Translations under genes and position numbers: made by a program
The notes under the pieces: generated by a model
Seen by the model: only the letters and a program-made list of their open reading frames with translations
What the model was told of the DNA's origin: nothing
The model's database searches: none
Source: Pirellulales bacterium
GTDB lineage: Bacteria; Planctomycetota; Planctomycetia; Pirellulales; S012-138
DNA length: 64,000 nucleotides
Assembly (NCBI GenBank): GCA_028066245.1
Contig: JALCBR010000010.1
Span: forward strand, 1 to 64,000
Direction of reading: 5' to 3'
Shown: positions 28,673 through 36,684 of the stretch, piece after piece
Numbering within the stretch: position 1 is the first letter of the stretch
Layout of the letters: each line of letters starts with the position of its first letter

Positions 28673-29257
28673 ATGTCGCCTGTTTCTTCACATCGATGTC
28701 AATCGTTGATCTTTGTGTTGCTCGTGACAGTTGTCGCCATTGCTGGTTGCGTTCCCAGTCTCAACGCGATCTACACAGAAGAGGATATCGCATTTGATGA
28801 AGCCGTGGTGGGCAAGTGGGTGCCTGATGACCAAGATGAAGTTTGGGAGTTCACCAAACACAGCGAGAACACATATCGCCTCATGTACAGGGACAGTGAC
28901 AACAAGCACGGAGTCTTTGAAGCCACGCTGGTAAAGGTTGGTGACGCCCGTTTTCTTGACTTGACGCCATTGGAGGATCCGGAACTAACGCAGAACGCGC
29001 TCTGGAAATGGCACCTGTTCTCAACGCACACCTGGTTGTTGGTGGAAAGCACTTCCCCTTCCATTAAGCTGAGGGCAATGAACCTCAACTGGGCCAAAGA
29101 ACATCTGCAGAACCACCCGTTGGCGTTAGAGCACGTGATTCAGAATGATCGCGTGCTCATCACCGCGGAAACCAAAGACATTCAGGAGTTCGCCACCTTG
29201 CACATCAATACGCCGGAAGCCTACGGCGAGGTGTACACGTTGCACAAAGACGAGTAG
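28673..29257 (+). CDS. Small predicted lipoprotein
   Basis: A 194-residue product. AAGGAG six bases before the ATG at 28673 sets the start. The signal peptide ends with lipobox IAGC (about residues 24-27). The mature part is a lipocalin-like, strand-rich fold: FDEAVVGKWVPDDQDEVWEF, YRLMYRDSDNKHGVFEATLV, and a C-terminal VLITAETKDIQEFATLH. The WVPDD...W.F opening is seen in many small secreted proteins that bind or report on ligands, but the ligand is unknown. It is followed 38 bases later by the SDR gene. Confidence 0.8.
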   Translation: MSPVSSHRCQSLIFVLLVTVVAIAGCVPSLNAIYTEEDIAFDEAVVGKWVPDDQDEVWEFTKHSENTYRLMYRDSDNKHGVFEATLVKVGDARFLDLTPLEDPELTQNALWKWHLFSTHTWLLVESTSPSIKLRAMNLNWAKEHLQNHPLALEHVIQNDRVLITAETKDIQEFATLHINTPEAYGEVYTLHKDE

Positions 29258-29295
29258 CAAGTGGCAATGCCACAACAACGACAGACAAAGTCAGT

Positions 29296-30171
29296 ATGAA
29301 ACTCATCTTCGGTTGCGGCTACCTTGGCGAGCGTGTGGCCGCGCTTTGGGAGCAACGCGGCGAAACGGTTGTCGCCGTGACGCGATCCGCGGATCGCGCC
29401 AAAGCGTGGACGGCAGCGGGCCGCAGCGCCATTGTCGCCGATGTCACACAAGCGGACACGCTCAAACGACTTCCGCAAGCGGACACCGTCCTGTGGGCAG
29501 TGGGGTTTGACCGATCGACGAACGCGAAGATGCGCGACGTCTATGTCAGCGGGCTGAGCAACACCTTAACCACGCTAGCCGAACACCCACCGGGACGGTT
29601 CGTTTACGTCAGCTCGACAAGCGTCTATGGCCATGCTGACGGCGAGGTCATTGATGAAAGCTCCACCTGCACCCCGGACCGTGAAAACGGTCACGTCTGT
29701 TTAGAGGCTGAAGCGCTGTTGCAGAACGGACCATTAGCTGAGCAGACGATCATCTTGCGTCTTGCTGGCATTTACGGTCCAGGGCGGTTGCCGAATCTCG
29801 CCAGACTTTCTGCCGGCGAAGCCATCGCTGCGGAGCCAGAACACCGGCTCAACTTGATTCACGTCGACGACGCAGCTGCGGCCGTCACCGTTGCTTCGAC
29901 GGAGAATGTCGAGAGTCCGAACCTGTTTGTGGTTGCTGACGGGCAGCCGGTCAAGCGGCGGGAATTCTACCAACAGGCTGCCACGCTGTGGCAAACGCTG
30001 CCGCCAGTCTTTGATCCCGTGCTGGCGTCAAGATCTCGCCGAGGATCAACCGCCGACAAGCGAATTGACAACACCAAACTCCGCCATAACCTCTTGCCAA
30101 CACTCCTCTATCCAGATTTCCAATCGGGCCTGACGGGCATTCACTCCGCGGGAGAAGAGACAGGGAACTAA
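29296..30171 (+). CDS. SDR-family NAD(P)-binding protein, YeeZ-like
   Basis: The 291-residue protein is an extended-SDR relative with an unusually short opening: the nucleotide-binding loop GCGYLGERVA starts at residue 6, as in YeeZ-type proteins, in place of the common GxxGxxG. VYVSSTSVYGHADGEVIDES supplies the active-site Ser/Tyr region (S..YG), but the usual YxxxK helix reads NGHVCLEAEALL, so the catalytic Tyr and Lys appear to be missing. RLAGIYGPGRLPN and a substrate-binding C-terminus follow. Catalytic competence is doubtful; it may bind a nucleotide-sugar or NAD without the classical chemistry. It ends 71 bases before the convergent M20 gene. Confidence 0.82.
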   Translation: MKLIFGCGYLGERVAALWEQRGETVVAVTRSADRAKAWTAAGRSAIVADVTQADTLKRLPQADTVLWAVGFDRSTNAKMRDVYVSGLSNTLTTLAEHPPGRFVYVSSTSVYGHADGEVIDESSTCTPDRENGHVCLEAEALLQNGPLAEQTIILRLAGIYGPGRLPNLARLSAGEAIAAEPEHRLNLIHVDDAAAAVTVASTENVESPNLFVVADGQPVKRREFYQQAATLWQTLPPVFDPVLASRSRRGSTADKRIDNTKLRHNLLPTLLYPDFQSGLTGIHSAGEETGN

Positions 30172-30242
30172 GGGAGCCCGGAGGCATTTCGCTGTCACAA
30201 ACCACGCAAGTGTTGGCACGCGAGATCAGATATCGTTGGAAG

Positions 30243-31634
30243 TCACTTTTCTACTCCTATCAGATCCAGCACGGCGGTGGATGTGGCCACCACGCCGGTG
30301 CGGATCGAGAGTTCCGCGTCAGGATAGTAGACCGAGGAGTGCAACGACGGTGGCGGCTGGCCAATCCGCTCGTAGCCCGATAAGCGCAGTGTTTCCACGC
30401 TGCCCAGCCGGAACATGAAGATCGGCACACCAGCCAGACCGTAGTGGCTGAAGTCTTCCCCGCCCATCTGTGGTTGAGCCGGCACGACGTTGTCTTCGCC
30501 CAAGGTTGCTCTCCAGGAAGGAAGCAAGCGCTCGACGAGCTCGGCATCATTTTTCATTGCGGGCGTGCCTTCACTGATGGTGATTTCGGGTTCCGGCGCG
30601 TTACTGGCTTCCGCGATCCCCCGAGCTTTGCGGCGGATGGCGTTCAACACGTGCTCGCGGGTCTCATCCTTGTAGCTGCGTACGGTCAGTTGCAGATGGC
30701 ACTGGTTAGGGATCACGTTGTGCTTGGCGCCAGCATGAATCGCACCCACGGTGACCACCGCTGAATCAATCGGTGAAACCTCGCGGCTGACAATTGTTTG
30801 CAACGCCATCACCAACTGTGCCGCCTGCACGATAGGATCAACCGTAGTGTGCGGGTAGGCTCCATGTCCTCCGCGCCCATGCACAATGATGTCCACGCTG
30901 TCCACATTGGCTAGCGCATATCCAGGCGTGTAGCCGATCTTGCCAGAGTCAAGTGCGGAGTCAACGTGCAACGCCAATGCGTAGTCGGGTCGTGGAAAGC
31001 GTTCAAAAAGCCCATCATCCAACATGGCTTTGGCGCCTGCGCCTCGCTCCTCCGCCGGCTGTCCAATGAAGACCAGGGTTCCGCTCCACAAGTCTTTGTT
31101 GCCTGCCAGGTAGCGAGCTGTTCCGATGAAGCTGGTCATGTGGATGTCGTGACCGCACGCGTGCATGACGCCGGTTTCGACTCCCTCCTTCGTTGTGACC
31201 CGAACTTTGCTGGCGTACACCAGGTTGGTTTCTTCGGTCACGGGCAGTGCATCAAGATCTGTCCGTACCATCACCGTCGGGCCTTCGCCGTTCTTCAACA
31301 CGCCGACAACGCCGTGTCCCCCGACGCCGTTGGTGACGTCAAAGCCGAGCGAGCGCAATTCCTCGCCGATTCGCTTGCCCGTCTCGACTTCCTCATAGGA
31401 AAGCTCCGGAGTTTGATGCAGATGCTGATAGAGTTCGAACAGCGACGAGAGGTGATCGCCAGCTGAGATCCACTGGACTGGAGGCGTAGGTTCCTGGGCA
31501 TCAAGTCGTTGAGACCCTGTTACGGTCAGCACAAGCAACGACGCAACTGCCAAAACGCGTAGCTTTGTACCCTGCAGCAGGGACGTGCGAGAGCGCGAAA
31601 TATCTGTGCTAGACGCGATTGATCGACGGGCCAT
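30243..31634 (-). CDS. Secreted M20-family amidohydrolase
   Basis: A 463-residue metallohydrolase of the hippurate/N-acyl-amino-acid amidohydrolase (M20D) type. A signal peptide (residues 1-47, KLRVLAVASLLVLTVTGSQR) sends it out of the cytoplasm. Zinc-binding and catalytic motifs are visible: RTDLDALPV, MHACGHDIHMT, GQPAEERGAGAKAMLDDG with the catalytic EE pair, HVDSALDSG, and the C-terminal MGGEDFSHYG and SLHSSVYYPD. The dimerisation-domain motif GRGGHGAYPH is intact. GGAG lies 8 bases before the ATG at 31634. It probably removes acyl groups from amino acids or peptides in the periplasm. Monocistronic. Confidence 0.92.
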   Translation of the reverse strand: MARRSIASSTDISRSRTSLLQGTKLRVLAVASLLVLTVTGSQRLDAQEPTPPVQWISAGDHLSSLFELYQHLHQTPELSYEEVETGKRIGEELRSLGFDVTNGVGGHGVVGVLKNGEGPTVMVRTDLDALPVTEETNLVYASKVRVTTKEGVETGVMHACGHDIHMTSFIGTARYLAGNKDLWSGTLVFIGQPAEERGAGAKAMLDDGLFERFPRPDYALALHVDSALDSGKIGYTPGYALANVDSVDIIVHGRGGHGAYPHTTVDPIVQAAQLVMALQTIVSREVSPIDSAVVTVGAIHAGAKHNVIPNQCHLQLTVRSYKDETREHVLNAIRRKARGIAEASNAPEPEITISEGTPAMKNDAELVERLLPSWRATLGEDNVVPAQPQMGGEDFSHYGLAGVPIFMFRLGSVETLRLSGYERIGQPPPSLHSSVYYPDAELSIRTGVVATSTAVLDLIGVEK

Positions 31635-31833
31635 CTGTATCTCCACAACGTGAGAGTGCGGACACTGACATGAAAGGGCACATGAACCCTAGCGGTGCGA
31701 CGTGTTCACCCCATCGCACGGCGCACATCAAGTATCGTTGCCGAAGATCGCAACGCAAGCAAAACGCAGTATCAGCGTATCCCCCAGAAACATGGTCGCC
31801 GGGAAGGAATGCCAAGTCCGCTGCCCAACAACG

Positions 31834-32358
31834 TCATGCTTCGAGATTGAACGAACCCTGCGAGGTGGAGACGTCATCGCCTGTGATGTGGGCGTTCTCT
31901 CCAGCTTGAATTCCATGAGCCGGGATGGAATTGAGAACTTGTTGGCGGTGCGGACCACTCAACGTGGAATGCTGTGACGGCTCCGCGCCCAGTTGCTCGC
32001 AGAGCTGGGCCCAGGTCGTCCGTTCTTCTTCGAGAACTCGGAGGACTCCAGCGAGTTTCTCCGGCACGCCGTCAATCATGCCTTCCACCAGTGCTCTCAA
32101 GACGAAGACATAGATCGCGGCGACTTTGCCAGCCAAGTCCGGCGCATGTTCGCTGCGCAGCCCAGAGAGGATCTGGCCGACGATATCTTGCGCCTTGAGT
32201 AACGGCTGCTTGGCTGCATCAGCGTTACCGTCTTGCAATGCTTGATAACCTTGCCGCACGTTGCGGATGGCTGCTTCGATCAACATCAATTGCAGCTTTT
32301 GCGGCGAGGCCGTCAGCACTTCAGCCTTGAGATAGTCATCGCGCGACGAATGGCTCAT
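31834..32358 (-). CDS. fliS: Flagellar export chaperone FliS
   Basis: A 174-residue FliS. The conserved helical bundle begins with YLKAEVLTASPQKLQLMLIE, the flagellin-binding signature, and runs to about residue 125 (LEEERTTWAQLCEQL). The C-terminal 45 residues are an extra polar tail. FliS binds the C-terminus of flagellin in the cytoplasm and prevents early polymerisation. The start at 32358 has GAGG five bases upstream; the open frame reaches 32415 without a ribosome binding site. It lies 60 bases downstream of fliD on the same strand, the usual fliD-fliS order. Confidence 0.9.
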   Translation of the reverse strand: MSHSSRDDYLKAEVLTASPQKLQLMLIEAAIRNVRQGYQALQDGNADAAKQPLLKAQDIVGQILSGLRSEHAPDLAGKVAAIYVFVLRALVEGMIDGVPEKLAGVLRVLEEERTTWAQLCEQLGAEPSQHSTLSGPHRQQVLNSIPAHGIQAGENAHITGDDVSTSQGSFNLEA

Positions 32359-32418
32359 GCTTTCCTCAGTGAATGGTTGCGCAATTCTGGTTGACTCAAC
32401 GGGCGACAGCAGCAAGTG

Positions 32419-35400
32419 CTAGAGCGGCGGCAGCGCCGTCAAACCGGAGATGGCCGAAAGGTTGTTCTGGATCTTGGCAATGGCCGTCTCTGCCCTGAAG
32501 AATTGGTTAAGCAGGCGCTCGCGGACTTTTTCCAAACGTTCGTCCAAAAACACCAAGCGCTGCTCGTTGTCTTCAACTCGGCGGGTGATTGACTCAATGC
32601 GGCTGGTCAGCAGCGAGGCCCCCTCACCGGCAAGTTGTTCTGTCAGAGCTTCAAACTTGGCCGCAAATCCGGATTCTGTCTTGGTAAAGAATTCTTCGAC
32701 ACTCTCTCGGTCCGACGCCAGCTTGGCTTCCAGAACATCTTTATCCAGCTCAAGTTTGCCGTCTTGGGAGAATGTGATGCCTAACTGTCCCAGGTTTTGA
32801 ATTTCTCCAGCCCCAAAGAACCGCCCAGAGAGAAGCCGCGAGAGATCTGCATCCACGCGCAACACGGCGGAATCACCCTGCAGCACAGCGCTGACGTTTT
32901 GAACCTCGTCAAATTCCGTCAAGTCGTCAATCTTGTCGCGAAGGCTGTTGTACGTATTGACGATCGCCTCAATGCTGCCCAGGAAGTTTGTGTTGGTTGT
33001 TGTAATGTTGACGTTGACGGAGGTCAGTGACGCCTGATTGATGGTGACCGAAGCTCCGTCGATGACGTCTTCAAAGGTGTTCGTTTCACTGACGGCCAGA
33101 ATGGGCACAGGCGTGTCTGATCCGCCCAACAGCAGGACGGCGTCACTTGCTGCTGTGGTTTCGATGAAGGAAAGGTTCAGGCCGGAGATGTCCAGCAACA
33201 GTTCACCCTTTTTGCCGGTCTGCTGGCTGGCCAGGCTAAGCCGGACGGGATTGACGGATGTTCCGTCATTGACCAGCGCCGCCTGTACGCGGCCTCCGGA
33301 AAGTTCATTGATTTGCTCGGCCAGATCTTCCAGCGTGTCTGTGGCGGCCAGGTCAATAGAAACTGTCGTTGCGCCGTCAATGGCCAGCTCTTGCTGGCCA
33401 CCCACGGTGATGAGCGAACCGTCACCGAGGATGTGTAGGTCCCGGGCTGTTGTGCTGCCGGCTTCTTCGACGCGGAAGATTCCTGCGCCGCCGGAATTGT
33501 CTATCAAGACCAGTCCGTCGCCGGCATCGTTAATCTGTGCGACGACATCCGTGGCTGTTGAGTTGATCTCGTTAATGACGTCGCCCACGGTCTCAATGTC
33601 ATTCTGATCCAGCCGGATCGTGAATTGATCGCCGTCGGCATTCGTGATTGTAATGCGTCCCTTGGCGACTCCGGCTCCGCCGTTGAGGTTCTCCAGCCGC
33701 GTCTGTTCGGTCACCACCTGACGGCGGAGCGACCCACTGTTCACGCTGTCGACGTTTGCATTCACGGCAATGCTAAATGCGTCCGCGGAATTCGTGGCAT
33801 CACCGTTGGCGACAATCAGGGTGCCGTTTCCGCCGGAAGTATCAGTGAGCTGGATTCCGTTTCGCGCGGGATTGAGCGCTGCGGTGATGTCTGTCGTGGC
33901 GGCGTTGATCAAGTTCAGCACATCATCCAACGTTTCCGCGCCGGAGAGGTCTACTGTATCGCTGCTGCCGTTGCGGTCTTGCAGTGAGATCTGTCCCAAC
34001 GTGCCAAAACCTTGTCCACCATTGAGCGTAGAGAGCAGAACGGTCTGTAAGCCGCCTTGGATTCTCCCTCCGGTGATCACATCGGCCACCGCGGCATCTT
34101 GCACGCCGAGGTCTTCAAGGATGGAATTTCCGGCCACCGAAGTGACGCTGAACGTATTGGCGTTGTCAGTCGTCAGATCGGTGAAGACGAGTCCGTCACC
34201 ACTGCCGGCGATTTCCGCACGCAGACGACCGGCCAGCGAGGTGTTCAGCGTCTCGAGCAGATCACCCAGCGTCGTTTCCACCGGCGGCTCTGTCGGCGAT
34301 GCCAGAGTGGCCGCGTCAGTCACGTCGATCACTCCGCTTCCTGAAGACCCCTCAGCGAAGCCAGCGCGGAACAAAACCCCGGCGGTTGGGTCAGCCGCCA
34401 GCGAGGCCGCGACGTTAGCTGCCGTGGTATTCCCCTCGTCAATTTCGATCACCAAGGTTTTGGCGCCGCTATCGTAAGTGTACAGTTCGTTGCCGGCCGT
34501 TACGGCGGCGTTATCAACGAACGAAACTTGCACGCCGTCCAGCGTGGTCCCGTCATCCACGGCGGCAAAGTTCAGTTGGGCATCCGCGCCGTTGGCCGCC
34601 GTGGTTGAGCCTGTAACGAAGAGTGAGTTCTCGTTGATGGCGTTGAAATCAACCGTTGCGGACGTCCCATCGCGAAATTGAAAAGTGAGATCGGCCAGCG
34701 AGTTGCTGATGGCGACGCCGCGACCATCATTGAGCTGAGCCAAGTCGAGGAAATCTCCCAGTGAGATGATATCGCCACCGGAAGCTTCTGCGGCGGCGAC
34801 ATCGATGCCGTCCAGCCCCAGCGCAGCCGCCGTTTCGCCTCCGTTGACTTCTTCAACTTTCAAGTTGGATGCTGTCTGCCCGGTGTTATCAACCAGCCGG
34901 AGCGTATCGCCATCCGCGGATGCTGTGATGTCGATCGTGTCGTTTGAGTTGATTGCTACCAGAACGTCCTCAATGTCAACGGCGAACCTCAGATCGATTT
35001 CTGCGCTTTCGCCGGAGCGGTCGGTAATCTTGATCTTGCCGCGACTGAAGCCAGCTCCGCCGTTGAGCAGATCCAGGTCAACGCCCTGATCCAGGAATCC
35101 TCCAAAGGCGAACGTGAAGTTCCCACCGCCTAGGGCAGTTGTTCCTGAGGCCACACCGCTGCTCAACAATTGATGGCTAGCGGCTAACTTAAGAGGCGTA
35201 AACTGCCGCGACCCGGCCGCTGGAGTGCCGGTGACGGTGACGTTCAAAAGCTCTGCGTGGCTGCTGGTTGCAGACCGTTGTTGAAAGAGCGTGCTTTGCC
35301 CGACGCTCTTCACAGAGATTTGCAGGCTGAGCAATGTCGCCGCCAGGTCTGTGAGCGCAACCTGCCGTTGCTTCAAATCCGATGTCCGCGCAGCCAACAG

Positions 35401-35496
35401 GTCGCGAGGCCGCGCTTGGATGGAGAGCAGCTTTTCAACGGTATCCGTGATCGGAATCCCGGTGATCAGTCCAATGTTGCTGGAGATGGCGCCCAT
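32419..35496 (-). CDS. fliD: Flagellar filament-capping protein FliD, very long form
   Basis: FliD caps the growing filament outside the cell. At 1025 residues this is about twice the length of the enteric protein. The N-terminal domain is typical (ISSNIGLITGIPITDTVEKL, then a coiled-coil arm). The C-terminal FliD_C part is also typical (VNTYNSLRDKIDDLTEFDEV and LNQFFRAETAIAKIQNNLSA). The extra length is in the middle: repeated units with the hook-IN pattern GGAGFSRGKIKITDRSGESA / LNGGQGFGTLGQISLQDRNG / LNGGAGVAKGRITITNADGD, each followed by an ITA or VAQI strand. GAGG sits four bases before the ATG. No other flagellar gene is nearby. Confidence 0.93.
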   Translation of the reverse strand: MGAISSNIGLITGIPITDTVEKLLSIQARPRDLLAARTSDLKQRQVALTDLAATLLSLQISVKSVGQSTLFQQRSATSSHAELLNVTVTGTPAAGSRQFTPLKLAASHQLLSSGVASGTTALGGGNFTFAFGGFLDQGVDLDLLNGGAGFSRGKIKITDRSGESAEIDLRFAVDIEDVLVAINSNDTIDITASADGDTLRLVDNTGQTASNLKVEEVNGGETAAALGLDGIDVAAAEASGGDIISLGDFLDLAQLNDGRGVAISNSLADLTFQFRDGTSATVDFNAINENSLFVTGSTTAANGADAQLNFAAVDDGTTLDGVQVSFVDNAAVTAGNELYTYDSGAKTLVIEIDEGNTTAANVAASLAADPTAGVLFRAGFAEGSSGSGVIDVTDAATLASPTEPPVETTLGDLLETLNTSLAGRLRAEIAGSGDGLVFTDLTTDNANTFSVTSVAGNSILEDLGVQDAAVADVITGGRIQGGLQTVLLSTLNGGQGFGTLGQISLQDRNGSSDTVDLSGAETLDDVLNLINAATTDITAALNPARNGIQLTDTSGGNGTLIVANGDATNSADAFSIAVNANVDSVNSGSLRRQVVTEQTRLENLNGGAGVAKGRITITNADGDQFTIRLDQNDIETVGDVINEINSTATDVVAQINDAGDGLVLIDNSGGAGIFRVEEAGSTTARDLHILGDGSLITVGGQQELAIDGATTVSIDLAATDTLEDLAEQINELSGGRVQAALVNDGTSVNPVRLSLASQQTGKKGELLLDISGLNLSFIETTAASDAVLLLGGSDTPVPILAVSETNTFEDVIDGASVTINQASLTSVNVNITTTNTNFLGSIEAIVNTYNSLRDKIDDLTEFDEVQNVSAVLQGDSAVLRVDADLSRLLSGRFFGAGEIQNLGQLGITFSQDGKLELDKDVLEAKLASDRESVEEFFTKTESGFAAKFEALTEQLAGEGASLLTSRIESITRRVEDNEQRLVFLDERLEKVRERLLNQFFRAETAIAKIQNNLSAISGLTALPPL

Positions 35497-35985
35497 AAGT
35501 CCTCATCGCTACCGAATCGACTCGGCGTTTCGTACCAAGGATGCCCATTCAAGATGTGGACACACCCAGGAAAGAATAGTGCCCGCTAGCTTCGCACGCA
35601 GCGACTCTATTCGTCAGTTATCGAATAGCGACGCGGTCCGGCTTGAGCCTGAGAAAAAATAGCGAATGTACCGATCGGACGGATATTACCGACTGAGTGG
35701 AGTAGAAGCACACACCGCCGCTCCCTGAGCCGTTGTTTTGACACGAGAGCGCTGGTTTGTAGTCCAACGCACGGCGCTGGGTTACCATGGCGCCGGGTCA
35801 TACATAGAAAACTAACCGGCGTTCACTCCAAGATGGATTCCAAGACTGCTGCGATTTGCAGGCTATCCGAGATCATTCACGGACTTGGCTCAAAACGAAC
35901 GTGCCGGTGGAAGTTTGTGGCGCTGCCAGGTGGAAAGAAAGAGCGACAAGGAGTTCGCACAGGCGTTTACTTCTGGAGAATACTG
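35497..35985. other. Divergent intergenic region, fliD / DUF4440 gene
   Basis: A 489-base region that must hold promoters for fliD (minus) and the SnoaL-like gene (plus). I see no gene in it. A sigma28-like -10 (TTCGATAA on the minus strand, near 35616-35623) lacks a good -35. No strong hairpin or repeat was found. Confidence 0.35.
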
Positions 35986-36444
35986 ATGTCGAGCAATATC
36001 TTGCGATGGTGTACTACGGTGGCTGTCCTCGTCTTGGTTCAAACGCCAGTGGTTTCTGGAGAGCAGATTCCACAAGATGCGACCGAACAGATCAAATCCG
36101 TACTATTCAAGCAGCAAGCTGCCTGGAATAACGGCGACATTGACGCGTTCATGGAGTCGTATTGGAAGTCAGAGAAGCTGACGTTCTCGTCCGGTGGCGA
36201 AACCACCCGAGGTTGGCAAGCGACAATCGACCGCTACAAGATGAAGTACAACAGTCGGGACCTGATGGGACAGCTCACCTTTTCCGAATTGGAAGTCACG
36301 ATGCTGGCAGGTGACGCCGCGCTCGCCCTTGGACGTTGGAAACTGGAACGAGATGAGCCAGCCGGTGGGAACTTTTCACTCATCTTTCGCCGACTCAACG
36401 GCGTCTGGCTGATCATCCATGACCATACTTCGACGGAAGAATAG
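35986..36444 (+). CDS. Secreted DUF4440 / SnoaL-like protein
   Basis: The 152-residue product has a signal peptide (residues 1-25, LRWCTTVAVLVLVQTPVVSG) and a single NTF2-like domain of the DUF4440 type. Typical elements are the first helix IKSVLFKQQAAWNNGDIDAF, the YWKSEKLTF strand, TTRGWQATIDRYKMKYNSRD, and the last strands FSLIFRRLNGVWLIIHDHTS. NTF2-like folds form a cone-shaped pocket used for small ligands or as binding domains. No catalytic residue set can be assigned. GGAG eight bases upstream supports the start; an in-frame start 51 codons earlier would bury the signal peptide. Confidence 0.85.
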   Translation: MSSNILRWCTTVAVLVLVQTPVVSGEQIPQDATEQIKSVLFKQQAAWNNGDIDAFMESYWKSEKLTFSSGGETTRGWQATIDRYKMKYNSRDLMGQLTFSELEVTMLAGDAALALGRWKLERDEPAGGNFSLIFRRLNGVWLIIHDHTSTEE

Positions 36445-36684
36445 TATTTTGCAAGAGCAATGCCTCCGCAGGTGCCCGCGAATCGCCATGACCTCTTGAG
36501 GGTCGCAATTAAGATTCGTGAGCTTCCGTCGAAGAGTGAACCGCAACGGCACCCACGTGATGCTTCGCACGGAGTAAGCCTTGCACGGCTCCAAAATCGC
36601 GCTCTACCGTATCACGATTTGGATTCTATTTGCAGATCACCCAGGCTGTCGAAAAAAATCAACAGCTTGCTATGCCACCGTCGG
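36445..36684. other. Intergenic, nothing recognised
   Basis: A 240-base gap between the convergent DUF4440 and sulfatase-fusion genes. Short open frames exist on both strands but none has a ribosome binding site or family similarity. No terminator-like hairpin with a T-run was found. Confidence 0.3.

Noticed and set aside
33770-34477. 235-residue plus-strand frame inside fliD
   Set aside because: Low-complexity Ser/Val/Pro composition is the reverse reading of Ala/Thr/Gly-rich FliD repeats.
35600-35650. Sigma28 promoter for fliD
   Set aside because: A -10 like TTCGATAA is present on the minus strand, but the -35 and the spacing do not match the TAAA-N15-GCCGATAA consensus.
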